64,000 nt of DNA from Vulcanimicrobiota bacterium (GCA_030041225.1 JASHOG010000018.1:1-64000); one strand, 5' to 3'. Positions 49,365 to 58,636 are shown, counted from the stretch's first letter. The notes: generated by a model not told the origin, from the sequence alone. Program-made: numbers and translations.

Positions 49365-50105
49365 CTAACGCGCGCGCCGATACCCTTCCATCTCGAGTAA
49401 CCGCCGTTTCATTTCGAGCCCATAGTAGTAGTTATGGAGTGCGCCCGAGGCGTCGACGACGCGATGGCAGGGGAAGAAGAGCGGAAGCGGATTGCGTGCC
49501 ATCACACGCCCAACGGCTCGTGCCGCTTTTGGCTTACCAATCTGTACCGCGACCCACTGGTAGGAGCGAACTTCTCCAGGCGGTATTCGCGCGGCGGCAC
49601 GAAGCGCCGCCTGCTCAAACGGTGTGAGGTCGCTAATATCGACGACGTGGTCGTCGACCCGCCACGTCCGGAAAAATCGATCGAGCGTCGCTTGTAGCCA
49701 CGGCGGCGCAGAGCCCCGCACCACTGGGCGCCGTAAGCGAAGCTCAACGCGCCGTCGTACTGCCTCGAAGCCGCCGCCCGTGTCGAAGCTGAGCGAGGCG
49801 ATGCGCTGCCCTTTGAAGCCGACGTAGAGGCGGCCAAGCGGCGTACGGGCCATGGTTAGGACGACGGGTTCGCTACGCAGCCTAATGCGCAGGGTCGTGA
49901 TATGTTCGAGGACTTTGCGGGTGAGGTCGCATGACGGTTCCGGTAGCGGAAGACACGAAAGGCAATACGCGACACCTTCGCACTCCTCGTAGAGCTGCTG
50001 ACAGTGCGGGCAGGCACGCAGATGCGTCGTGACCTCGATTTTCAAAGAGCGAGAGCACCTGCCACGGGTTTCATCCCACAGCGCCTCGATGTCACGACAT
50101 CGCAT
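49365..50105 (-). CDS. zf-HC2 (ZAS anti-sigma) domain fused to methylated-DNA-protein-cysteine methyltransferase
   Basis: N-terminal HLRACPHC (HX3CX2C) zinc finger; C-terminal MGMT with FFPCHRVVDASG active site and IPPGEVRSYQWVAVQIGKPKAARAVG. Confidence 0.92.
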   Translation of the reverse strand: MRCRDIEALWDETRGRCSRSLKIEVTTHLRACPHCQQLYEECEGVAYCLSCLPLPEPSCDLTRKVLEHITTLRIRLRSEPVVLTMARTPLGRLYVGFKGQRIASLSFDTGGGFEAVRRRVELRLRRPVVRGSAPPWLQATLDRFFRTWRVDDHVVDISDLTPFEQAALRAAARIPPGEVRSYQWVAVQIGKPKAARAVGRVMARNPLPLFFPCHRVVDASGALHNYYYGLEMKRRLLEMEGYRRAR

Positions 50106-50715
50106 GCGCTGATGCTCCGTCGGAACTGATGCGCCCCACCTGCGGACCGAGAATGCGCCGTAGTATGCGCACGGCGCGATGAACGTGCGACTTCACCGTG
50201 CCGATCGGCTGTTGCAGGATCTCGGCGATCTCCGGGTGGCTGCGCCCTTCAATGAAGCGCAGCGTCGCGGCGGCGCGCAGATGCATGGGAAGCTGGAGCA
50301 GGGCTCGTTCCACCAGCGCGACGTCGGCGTTCTGCTCGACGATCGACTCCGGCTGCTGCGGGCGGCTCTCCTCGACACCGCTCAGGAGCGCGTCGGGATC
50401 CGCGAGCGCATCCAACGCGACGCTGACCGGGCGTTTGGTTCGCAGGCGGTTTCGGGTCACATTCAGCGTGATCGTATAGAGCCATGGCTGCAAGCGCAGC
50501 TCACGCAGCTGCTCGGGCGGCATCTTCCCAAGCGCGCGGTAGGCGCGGACGAAGGCGTCCTGCACGATCTCCTCGGCGTCCTCGCGATTGCCGGTCATGC
50601 GGAGGGCGAAGCCGTAGAGCCTACGCTGATACTCCTCGACAATCTGCTCGAAGTTCTCAACGCCGGCAACGACCTTGCTCTCCCTCTTGGTCTCATCTCT
50701 TTTTGCTCGAACCAT
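50092..50715 (-). CDS. ECF-type RNA polymerase sigma factor
   Basis: Region 2 LYGFALRMTGNREDAEEIVQDAFVRAYRAL; region 4 ATLRFIEGRSHPEIAEILQQPIGTVKSHVHRAVRIL. Confidence 0.95.
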   Translation of the reverse strand: MVRAKRDETKRESKVVAGVENFEQIVEEYQRRLYGFALRMTGNREDAEEIVQDAFVRAYRALGKMPPEQLRELRLQPWLYTITLNVTRNRLRTKRPVSVALDALADPDALLSGVEESRPQQPESIVEQNADVALVERALLQLPMHLRAAATLRFIEGRSHPEIAEILQQPIGTVKSHVHRAVRILRRILGPQVGRISSDGASAHAMS

Positions 50716-50784
50716 CCGCTCGGGCCCTACAGTTTCATTTGGGGGTACGGAGGTTCCCGCGCCCCCCTGCGGAAAGGGCGCCCC

Positions 50785-51231
50785 ATGACGCAACACCGGA
50801 TGTCGCCGGAGGACGTCCCGCCGCCCGAACTGCTCTCAACGCAGTCGGGCGTTTTTATCGGCGAGATATCCTTCGATGCCTACACGATCTGCAGTTTTCT
50901 GCCCGATCTCGACTCGGCGCGCGCAATCCCGCTGGTCCTGATCGGCTATCGCGCGCACGAGGACCCCGCTTTCGTCTGGCTTGTTCCGCAGGGAGGTGTT
51001 CGTACCGAAGGCCTGACCAACGATCCGTATTATACGCGCGTTCTCCGCGACCCGCGCGCGTACTTCAGGAAGAAACTTGCGAAGTACGTGGAGGAAACCG
51101 GCTCCGTACGACGCGGTATCGAAATGCTCGTCGACTGCCACCAGAACCATCTCGCCTTTACGCCGCTCACGGAGCTACGCGAAGACCCCTTCCGGCATCC
51201 GCTCGAGGTTCAACTGGTAGGGGCATTTTAG
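50785..51231 (+). CDS. Hypothetical protein, 148 aa, divergent from ECF sigma gene
   Basis: ATG 50785, clean ORF; no family recognised. Confidence 0.7.
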   Translation: MTQHRMSPEDVPPPELLSTQSGVFIGEISFDAYTICSFLPDLDSARAIPLVLIGYRAHEDPAFVWLVPQGGVRTEGLTNDPYYTRVLRDPRAYFRKKLAKYVEETGSVRRGIEMLVDCHQNHLAFTPLTELREDPFRHPLEVQLVGAF

Positions 51232-51238
51232 GAGCTCC

Positions 51239-51973
51239 CTAGAGAATTCGGATCGAGCGCTCGTAGGTAATGTGCACCGGCACGGGCGCGAGGCTGCCGC
51301 CGGTGAGGACACCGTCGATCGTGAGGCGCGCGTCGAGCGCCAGCAGCAACGCTTCGTTTGCGTCGTAGTAGGCGGTTCCGTCGAGGTGGATGCGCCCGTC
51401 GATCCTCGCGGTGTGCACCGGTAGCGGTCCATGCACTTTCCCGTCCGCTTGGAACTCAACGCCTACAACTTTTCTCCCGTCGATGATCCCCGGGGTACCC
51501 GGACGCAATGACCCCTCGAGGTCGCCGCCCCCAACAGGTGAGGCGGCAGCAAACGGCACGGGGTTGTGAAGCGCGCGGAGGTCGTGAATTGTTGCGGCGT
51601 CGAGCCGAATGCTAAACGGTTGATTAAGGATCGTCAGAAAATCGGGGTCGTCATCGAGGCGGTCCTCGAGGCTTCCATCGGGAAGCAGCGCCTGCGCGAA
51701 CCGCGCCTGCTCCGCCGTCTTGCCCGTCGCGTCCGTTCGCGTGCAATCCACCTGCGCCACGAACTCGGTCGCCGCTCCCGAGGGCTTGACCGAGAGCGTT
51801 TCCAGTCCGGAGTACGAGATGCGCGTGACCGCCGCGGCCACGCCGACGCGATAGACGTCCTCCCCGGCGATGCGAAAGCGCATCGGGGGAGTCTCTGCAG
51901 ATAGGGCCAGAAGGCTCAGAGCGCCCACCGCGGCCGTCGCTTGAAGGATTATACCTCGCACCGGTATCATCAT
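51239..51973 (-). CDS. Hypothetical exported protein
   Basis: N-terminal signal-like GIILQATAAVGALSLLALSA; no family recognised. Confidence 0.65.
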   Translation of the reverse strand: MMIPVRGIILQATAAVGALSLLALSAETPPMRFRIAGEDVYRVGVAAAVTRISYSGLETLSVKPSGAATEFVAQVDCTRTDATGKTAEQARFAQALLPDGSLEDRLDDDPDFLTILNQPFSIRLDAATIHDLRALHNPVPFAAASPVGGGDLEGSLRPGTPGIIDGRKVVGVEFQADGKVHGPLPVHTARIDGRIHLDGTAYYDANEALLLALDARLTIDGVLTGGSLAPVPVHITYERSIRIL

Positions 51974-51980
51974 ACACGAA

Positions 51981-53210
51981 ATGGTGCAGTCGGCGCGCTA
52001 CCGTAGCGTCTTACTCTGCGTAGTTGCATGTTGCTCCATCGCGGCGACGACGGTATCGGGCCGTGTTGCAACCCTCTGGGCGATCTATTCGAACGCGACG
52101 AACGACGCATATAGCCGCCACGCCGTGATCGAGCCCGACGGGACGACGTTCATCTCCAGCGGCGATATCGACATGGAATGGCTGCGGGACTCGAGCGCGG
52201 TTTTGCTCGCCTACCTCCAGGAGGCGCGCACCAAACCCGCCGTCCGCGCGATGATTCGGGGGGCGATCGCGCGCCAGGAACGCTATATCCTCATTGACCC
52301 GTACGCGAACGCCTTCACCGATGACTATAGAGTGGCCGAACGCAAGTTTGAGGTGGACTCCCTGCTCTATCCGATCCGTCTTGCGTTTCATTACTGGCGC
52401 ACGGTCGGCGATGCATCGATTTTCACGCCGGAGGCACAGCGCGCGTACACCCTAATCCTGCGCACGCTCCGGACGGAGCAGCGCCACGCGACGCGCTCGC
52501 ACTACCGCAGCAACTCGCTCCTCGGCGGCGATGACGGGATGCCCTTCGGGTACACCGGTATGATCTGGACGGGCTTTCGCCCCTCCGACGACCCCGCACA
52601 GTACCCCTATAACATCCCGCAGAACATGTTCGCGGTCGTCGAGCTTCAGCAACTGAGCGAGATCGAGCGCCAGGTCTACCATGATCAGCGCGATGCCGAA
52701 GAAGCCTGGGGGCTCAGCGTTCAGGTCGAGAACGCCATCGAGCGGTACGGTATCGTCTTCATCCCGAACTTCGGCCGCGTCTACGCCTATGAGGTGGATG
52801 GCCTCGGCCACGCGAACCTGATGGACGACGCGAACATCCCTTCGTTGCTCTCTGCGCCGTACTTCGGGTATCTGAGCGTTCGCGATTCCATCTATCAAGC
52901 GACGCGGCGCTTCGTGCTCTCACCTGCCGATCCATATTTTTATCAAGGACGCTACGCCCAGGGAATCGGCAGCGCTCACACGCCGCGCGGCTACGTTTGG
53001 CCACTCGCGCTGATCGTGCAGGCGCTTACGTCGATCGATCCCGCTGAGAAGCAGCGCGTGCTCGGTTACCTTGCCGCGTCAGACACGGGGAATCACGTGC
53101 TCCACGAGTCCTTCGACGTCAACGATCCACGCCATTACACGCGCGCGGACTTCGCCTGGCCGAACGCGCTCTTTACCGAGCTGGACGTACCCGCTCCCGG
53201 CGGTTCTTGA
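51981..53210 (+). CDS. Glycoside hydrolase family 125 protein, exported
   Basis: GDIDMEWLRDSSAVLLAYL, MDDANIPSLLSAPYFGYL, GIGSAHTPRGYVWPLALI, ESFDVNDPRHYTRADFAWPNALF. Confidence 0.9.
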   Translation: MVQSARYRSVLLCVVACCSIAATTVSGRVATLWAIYSNATNDAYSRHAVIEPDGTTFISSGDIDMEWLRDSSAVLLAYLQEARTKPAVRAMIRGAIARQERYILIDPYANAFTDDYRVAERKFEVDSLLYPIRLAFHYWRTVGDASIFTPEAQRAYTLILRTLRTEQRHATRSHYRSNSLLGGDDGMPFGYTGMIWTGFRPSDDPAQYPYNIPQNMFAVVELQQLSEIERQVYHDQRDAEEAWGLSVQVENAIERYGIVFIPNFGRVYAYEVDGLGHANLMDDANIPSLLSAPYFGYLSVRDSIYQATRRFVLSPADPYFYQGRYAQGIGSAHTPRGYVWPLALIVQALTSIDPAEKQRVLGYLAASDTGNHVLHESFDVNDPRHYTRADFAWPNALFTELDVPAPGGS

Positions 53211-53508
53211 CGTAGAAGCGAACGTCTGCGGTCGATCCGCAGACGACCACAGCGTCGGGGTCGGCGAAAGTGCGCCCGTCAATGTTGAGCGTGTAATCAC
53301 CTTCGCACAAACCGCTCAACGTACGATGCATGCTGCGCGAGAACTTGTCCGCAGGCGCGAGTTCACCGATCGCCTCGCGTACGGCAAGCGCGAGCAACTC
53401 ACGAACGCGCAGCGGTGTCGCAAAGCTGAAGACCGTCGCGCCGCCATGGGCGACGGCTTCGAGATCGAGCGGAATTCTAACGCGGATCACGCCTCCGTCC
53501 TTTTGCAT
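53173..53508 (-). CDS. Small hypothetical protein
   Basis: MQKDGGVIRVRIPLDLEAVAHGGATVFSFATPLRVRELLALAV...; balanced composition; 38-nt convergent overlap with GH125 gene. Confidence 0.5.
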   Translation of the reverse strand: MQKDGGVIRVRIPLDLEAVAHGGATVFSFATPLRVRELLALAVREAIGELAPADKFSRSMHRTLSGLCEGDYTLNIDGRTFADPDAVVVCGSTADVRFYVKNRRERVRPAR

Positions 53509-53553
53509 CTCCCTAGGAGCTGCCTGCCGTCGTAGCGTACAGATACCGAGTAG

Positions 53554-54330
53554 ATGCGCTACACGCCGCGCCGCCGTCGAGGCGACGAGGAACACGAAGG
53601 CGGAGGACTCCCGGTCATTCCGTTGGTGGTGATCGTCGTTTTCGCGGGCTTGCTGCTCGGCGGTGTGCTCGCGCATTTCTTTGGCAGTCGTAGTCCGGTG
53701 CCTCAAGAGGCGATGAGTCCACCGATCGTGACACCGGTTCCAAGCCCGACGCCGTCGCGCTTCCCTCCACTCTCGCAACGCAGGCGCGTGCGCATGCTCG
53801 CGAGCTCTCCGAAGCCGAGTCCCCGTCCCTCCGCCTCAGCGACACCGATGCCGAGTCCGTCACCGGTCGCGACGATAGCGCCGACCGTGAACGCTACGAT
53901 AGCCGCAACGCAAGCTGCGGCAACTGCGACTCCGCAAAACAATCTCACGCCGCACGCTGCTCCCGCGACAACGTTGCCGGCCGTGATCACTGCGAGTCCC
54001 GCTCCTGCCGCGTCGGCGACACCGCGTCCGCGGGAGGGCACCGGCATGGAAACCAGCGATCCTGCAGAGGTCGTGCGCGCGTATCTCTATGCGCTCGCGC
54101 GCGACAATACATTGCAGGCGCGCGCGTATCTCGCTTCCGGTTCACCCGAGGAGCCGTTTATGCGTGACGATGCGCGCGTCGGTGCGGTCGAATCCAGCTC
54201 GAACGGCGACGGCACGTACCTTGTCATCGCCGACGTGCACGCAAAGAGCGGAAACTACCGCGTCACGTGCACCGTCGCGGCCTTACCGCAAGGCATGGTG
54301 ATCACGGATCACTTCTACCTAAAGCCGTAG
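53554..54330 (+). CDS. Single-pass membrane protein with Pro/Ser/Thr/Ala-rich linker
   Basis: TM VIPLVVIVVFAGLLLGGVLAHFF, low-complexity linker, folded C-terminal domain. Confidence 0.7.
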   Translation: MRYTPRRRRGDEEHEGGGLPVIPLVVIVVFAGLLLGGVLAHFFGSRSPVPQEAMSPPIVTPVPSPTPSRFPPLSQRRRVRMLASSPKPSPRPSASATPMPSPSPVATIAPTVNATIAATQAAATATPQNNLTPHAAPATTLPAVITASPAPAASATPRPREGTGMETSDPAEVVRAYLYALARDNTLQARAYLASGSPEEPFMRDDARVGAVESSSNGDGTYLVIADVHAKSGNYRVTCTVAALPQGMVITDHFYLKP

Positions 54331-54333
54331 GGG

Positions 54334-54726
54334 CTATTCCTCATCCGGCCACGCAGCGAGGCTGCCGATTGCCGCGGTCTTGAGGACGCGCAAACCGAGC
54401 ATGGCGCATTTCATGCGCGTCGGGCTGATGCCGATGCCGACATTCTCGAGCACGACGTCTTTCGAGAGCCTCGCGACTGCTTCAAGCGGCATACCGATGG
54501 CCGACTCCGTGAGCATCGATGCCGATGCTTGACTGATCGCGCAGCCTTTGCCGGAGAAGCGAACGTCGCGCACGATCCCGTCGCCGTCGACTCGTAGCTC
54601 CATGCGAATGACGTCGCCGCAGAGTGGGTTGAGCTCTTCCGCGCTGACCGTCGGGTTTTCCAAGTGCCCGAAGTTGCGAGGATTGCGGTAGTGATCGAGG
54701 ATGTAGTCTCGGTAGAAGTCTTCCAC
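54334..54726 (-). CDS. sufU: SUF Fe-S scaffold/sulfur-transfer protein SufU
   Basis: DYILDHYRNPRNFGHLENP, NPLCGD, GKGCAISQASASMLTE. Confidence 0.93.
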   Translation of the reverse strand: MEDFYRDYILDHYRNPRNFGHLENPTVSAEELNPLCGDVIRMELRVDGDGIVRDVRFSGKGCAISQASASMLTESAIGMPLEAVARLSKDVVLENVGIGISPTRMKCAMLGLRVLKTAAIGSLAAWPDEE

Positions 54727-54746
54727 GCGATCTCTATACCTACGAG

Positions 54747-55991
54747 CTAGAGTTTGAAGATGCGCGCGGCCTTCTCGAGCGCGAGCGCGAGAGCGTCGAC
54801 GTCCTCTTCGGTGTTGTAGAGGTAGAAGGAGGCGCGGGCAGTCGAATGCCAGCCCATCTTCTCCATGAGGGGCATCGTGCAATGATGACCCGCGCGAACG
54901 CAGACGCCTTCCGTATCCAGAATTGAGGCGACGTCATGCGCATGAACGTCACCGAGATTGAAGGAGAGAACACCGCCGGTATGATTGGGGTTTTTTGGCC
55001 CATAGACGACCAGGCCGTGAGCCGCGAGCGTCATGAGGCGCTCGAGTGCGTAGCGCGTGATCCGCTTCTCGTGCTCGCGAATCCAGCCGAGCCCGACATC
55101 CGCGAGGTAGTCGATGGCAGAACCGAAGGCAATCGCGTCGGCGATGTTGCTCGTTCCGGCTTCGAACTTCCACGGCGGCTCATTGAACGTCGTACGATCG
55201 TACGCGACGGTGCGGATCATGTCGCCGCCGGAAAGAAACGGAGGCATAGACTCGAGGAGCGAGCGTCTGCCGTAGAGCGCGCCGATGCCGGTGGGTCCGA
55301 GCATCTTGTGCGCGCTGAAAGCGTAGAAGTCACAGTCGAGAGCAGCGACGTCGACCGGAAGGTGTGGCGCCGCCTGTGCGCCATCGACGACGACCAGCGC
55401 TCCCGCAGCGCGAGCGCGCGGAATGATCGTGTCGAGCGGCTGGATTGTGCCGAGCGTGTTGCCGACGTGCGCAATCGAGAGGATCTTACAGCCTTCAAGG
55501 AGGCGATCGATGCCGTCGAGGACGAGCATGCCGCGTTCGTCGATAGGGATGAAACGCACCGTCGCGCCCGTACGCTGTGCGAGCAGCTGCCACGGAACCA
55601 GATTTGAGTGATGCTCGAGCTCCGTGAGAAGAATCGTGTCGCCGGCGTGGACGTTTGCGTGTCCCCACGCGTAGGCGACGAGATTGATGGACTCGGTCGT
55701 GTTGCGTGTCCAGACAAGTTCGCCGGGCGCACAGTTGATGAAGCGTGCGACGCGAGCACGGGCGGCCTCGAAGGCTTCGGTCGCGTGCGCCGCGATCTCA
55801 TAGACGCCGCGATGGATGTTCGCGTTGTATTCGCGGTAGTACGTGTCGAGTGCGTCGATGACGCTCTGAGGTTTCTGCGACGTCGCGGCCGAGTCAAGGT
55901 AGACGAGGCGTTTGCCGCGTGAGGTCGGTCTCGCGAAGATCGGGAAGTCGGCGCGTATCTCCTGCGCGGAGCGCTCGCGAAGATGGATCAC
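54747..55991 (-). CDS. sufS: Cysteine desulfurase SufS
   Basis: YLDSAATSQKPQSVIDAL, FYAFSAHKMLGPTGIGALYG, RAGHHCTMPLM. Confidence 0.95.
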   Translation of the reverse strand: MIHLRERSAQEIRADFPIFARPTSRGKRLVYLDSAATSQKPQSVIDALDTYYREYNANIHRGVYEIAAHATEAFEAARARVARFINCAPGELVWTRNTTESINLVAYAWGHANVHAGDTILLTELEHHSNLVPWQLLAQRTGATVRFIPIDERGMLVLDGIDRLLEGCKILSIAHVGNTLGTIQPLDTIIPRARAAGALVVVDGAQAAPHLPVDVAALDCDFYAFSAHKMLGPTGIGALYGRRSLLESMPPFLSGGDMIRTVAYDRTTFNEPPWKFEAGTSNIADAIAFGSAIDYLADVGLGWIREHEKRITRYALERLMTLAAHGLVVYGPKNPNHTGGVLSFNLGDVHAHDVASILDTEGVCVRAGHHCTMPLMEKMGWHSTARASFYLYNTEEDVDALALALEKAARIFKL

Positions 55992-57130
55992 TGCGCTCTC
56001 GCCGCGAGCCTTTCGCGGATCTCCTCGCGCAACTGCGCCGGATAACGCTCGACCGCAGGTTCGAAGAAGCCCAGGGTTACCATGCGCTCTGCTTGCTCCC
56101 GGTCGATGCCTCGCGTCGTCATGTAGAAGAGCATCTCGCCGTCGAGCGCGCCGACGGTCGCACCGTGGTACGCCTTCACGTCGTTTGCACCGATCTCGAG
56201 TGCGGGGACCGAGTCGATATGTGCGCTCGGCGAGAGCAGCAGCGCATCATCGCGTAGGGACGCGTCGCTCTTCTGCGCATGTTCCGCGATGCGAATGTTG
56301 CCGACGTACCGCCCTTGCCCACGTTCGTTTGCCGCCGACCGCACGATCGTCTGAGAACGCGCACCGCCGACACGATGATCGACGGTCGAACGAAGATCGA
56401 CGTGTTGCCGGTCACTCGGGAAAAAGAGGCTGACGATCTGCGCGTCCGCACCCTGCGCGAGCAGGCGCACGTCGATCTCTCCGACGACGAGCTCCGCGCC
56501 GAGATCGGCCGTCAGAATCTCGATGCTCGCATCTTTTCCCGGCAGCGCGGCGCGCGTGCTGAAGAAGCGAGAGTCATCGTCGAGGACCTGCAGCGTCGCC
56601 AAACGCGCCTCGCTGCCTTCACCGGTGACGATCTCGGTGATCCCGCAGACGAAGGCATGCGCTCCGCCGTCGATGCGCTCGATGATCATCGCGCGCGCGC
56701 CGCGCTCCACGTGAATGCTCGTGTATGGGAAGAGCGTGCTTTCTCTCGCGCGATACGTAACGACGATCGGCTCCTCGACGTCGATGCCGCTCGGGACGCT
56801 GACAAACGCGTACCGGTTGGCAAAGGCCAGTGCGAGCGCGCCGTACTTCGTTTGAGATGCCGCGCTCATGCCGAGGCTCGGGGGCGCCGCTCCGACTCGT
56901 ACACGCGCGTCGCTGCAAGCGATCTCGACGCTCCCCCCTGCAGGGTCGAGCTCGAGATCGTCGACGCCAACGGCATCCAGATCGACGCGCCAGTAACGGC
57001 TCGGCCGTTCTCGTCCGGACCGCAGTTCGAAAAATCGTTGGAGCGCTGCGGTGCGCGTTTCGAGAGAGAACTGTGCGTCGGCAAAGGGCGCCAGGCGCGT
57101 GAAGGGCGCCGCGGGCGCTCGGCTAAGCAA
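55988..57130 (-). CDS. sufD: SufD/SufB-family protein
   Basis: SufBD C-terminal ALEIGANDVKAYHGATVGALDGEMLFYMTTRGIDREQAERMVTLGFF; TTG start proposed. Confidence 0.88.
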   Translation of the reverse strand: MLSRAPAAPFTRLAPFADAQFSLETRTAALQRFFELRSGRERPSRYWRVDLDAVGVDDLELDPAGGSVEIACSDARVRVGAAPPSLGMSAASQTKYGALALAFANRYAFVSVPSGIDVEEPIVVTYRARESTLFPYTSIHVERGARAMIIERIDGGAHAFVCGITEIVTGEGSEARLATLQVLDDDSRFFSTRAALPGKDASIEILTADLGAELVVGEIDVRLLAQGADAQIVSLFFPSDRQHVDLRSTVDHRVGGARSQTIVRSAANERGQGRYVGNIRIAEHAQKSDASLRDDALLLSPSAHIDSVPALEIGANDVKAYHGATVGALDGEMLFYMTTRGIDREQAERMVTLGFFEPAVERYPAQLREEIRERLAARAQ

Positions 57131-57899
57131 CGGCTCCGCTCTCCGCGCGCACGACCTCGTACCCTTCGCGCTCGATGCGGTTGGCGAGCTCCACGTTCCC
57201 GGTCTTGACGATGCGGCCATCGAGCATCACGTGCACGACATCGGGCTTGATGTAACGGAGGATGCGCGGATAGTGTGTGATGACAAGCAATCCCGTCGCG
57301 CGTCCCTCGTCGCTCGACCGCAGAGCGGCAATCGTCTCACCGATGTGGCGAAGCGCGTCGATGTCGAGGCCCGAATCCGTTTCGTCGAGAATCGCGTAGC
57401 GCGGCGCGAGCACCGCCATTTGCAGCATCTCCAGACGCTTCTTCTCGCCGCCGGAGAAGCCGTCATTGAGGTAGCGCCCGAGGAACGAGGCATCCATGCC
57501 GAGTGCCTCCATTCTCTCGACGAGGAGAGCGCGAAACTTCGCCGGCGTGACATCGCCGCCGGGCTTCACGGCTTGACGCGCGGCGAAGAGAAAGTTCGCA
57601 ACCTTGACGCCCGGAATCGCCGCCGGATATTGAAAGGAGAGGAAGAGCCCTGCCTTCGCCCGTTTATCGGGGCTGAGCGTAAGCAAGCTCTGGCCGTCGA
57701 GCGTTGCGCTGCCTGCGGTAACCGCGTAGTGAGGATGCCCGACAAGCGCGAGCGCGAGCGTCGTCTTGCCGCTGCCGTTGGGCCCCATGAGGGCGTGGAC
57801 GCGCCCCGGCTCGACCGTCAAATCGATCGACTTGAGGATCTCCTTTCTATCGACCTGACAGCGTAAGCCGGAGATCGAGAGGCCCACTTCAGCGCTCAT
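57123..57899 (-). CDS. sufC: Fe-S cluster assembly ATPase SufC
   Basis: GPNGSGKTTLALALVGHPHY, GFSGGEKKRLEMLQMAVL, LDETDSGLDIDAL. Confidence 0.96.
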   Translation of the reverse strand: MSAEVGLSISGLRCQVDRKEILKSIDLTVEPGRVHALMGPNGSGKTTLALALVGHPHYAVTAGSATLDGQSLLTLSPDKRAKAGLFLSFQYPAAIPGVKVANFLFAARQAVKPGGDVTPAKFRALLVERMEALGMDASFLGRYLNDGFSGGEKKRLEMLQMAVLAPRYAILDETDSGLDIDALRHIGETIAALRSSDEGRATGLLVITHYPRILRYIKPDVVHVMLDGRIVKTGNVELANRIEREGYEVVRAESGAVA

Positions 57900-57900
57900 C

Positions 57901-57982
57901 TCGGGTATCGTACGAGGGGGCACTCAGAAAGTCAAGGATAAACTTTACTATCTCGCGCCGGAGTGCTAGGATACGGCCAGAT
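57901..57982. promoter_or_regulatory. Divergent sufC/sufR promoter region with inverted repeat
   Basis: Minus: TTGACT (57935-57930) N17 TACGAT (57912-57907). Plus: TTTACT (57944-57949) N17 TAGGAT (57967-57972). Inverted repeat AAAGT-N9-ACTTT at 57928-57946. Confidence 0.55.
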
Positions 57983-58627
57983 ATGCAGGCGGACCGCTTC
58001 TTCAAGACCACGCGGGGGCGCATCGTGGCGGAGCTACGGCGCCGCGGCACGGCCTCGGCGTCGGACCTCGCGCGCGCGTTCGGGCTCTCCCCGAACGCCG
58101 TTCGGCAGCAGCTCGTGCTGCTGGAACGCGACAGCCTCGTGGTGGAGCGGCCCGTTCGGCGGGGGCCGACGAAGCCGACGCTCGAGTTCTCACTGACGAA
58201 AGAGGCGGATGCACTCTTTCCGCAGCGCTACGATCGCCTTCTCGCCTCCGTCCTGCGCGAAGTCCGCGCACGCTTCGGCGAATCGGCGGTCGGCGAGATC
58301 TTCGACGGTATTTCAAAACGCGCCGTTTCCCGAGCAAAGCGTGCCGTGACGGCGAAGGGCGCGGAGGAGCGCGTCGCGCAACTCACGGAGCTGCTGCGGC
58401 ACGACGGCGTCATTGCGGAGTACAGTCTCATCGATGGCGGTTTCGCCGTTCACGAGCACAACTGTCCGTACTCGGAGGTGGCGAAGGAGCATCCCCAGAT
58501 GTGCCAAGTCGTGCACCACATGATCGACGAGACGATCGGCGGCGAGCTCGAGCAGACGGAGTCACTCGCAACCGGCGGCAAGGAGTGCCGGTTCGAGATC
58601 ACTGGAGCGGCGGCGAAGTCGGCATGA
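57983..58627 (+). CDS. sufR: SufR-like transcriptional regulator (wHTH, candidate Fe-S ligand cysteines)
   Basis: HTH TASASDLARAFGLSPNAVRQQLVLLERDSLV; cysteines in HNCPYSEVAKEHPQMCQ and GGKECRFEI; divergent from sufC. Confidence 0.82.
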   Translation: MQADRFFKTTRGRIVAELRRRGTASASDLARAFGLSPNAVRQQLVLLERDSLVVERPVRRGPTKPTLEFSLTKEADALFPQRYDRLLASVLREVRARFGESAVGEIFDGISKRAVSRAKRAVTAKGAEERVAQLTELLRHDGVIAEYSLIDGGFAVHEHNCPYSEVAKEHPQMCQVVHHMIDETIGGELEQTESLATGGKECRFEITGAAAKSA

Positions 58628-58636
58628 GGAGCTAGC

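Noticed and set aside
53761-54040. Repetitive PSPTPS/ATPQ-rich coding stretch
   Set aside because: Ordinary low-complexity linker of a membrane-anchored protein rather than a DNA repeat element
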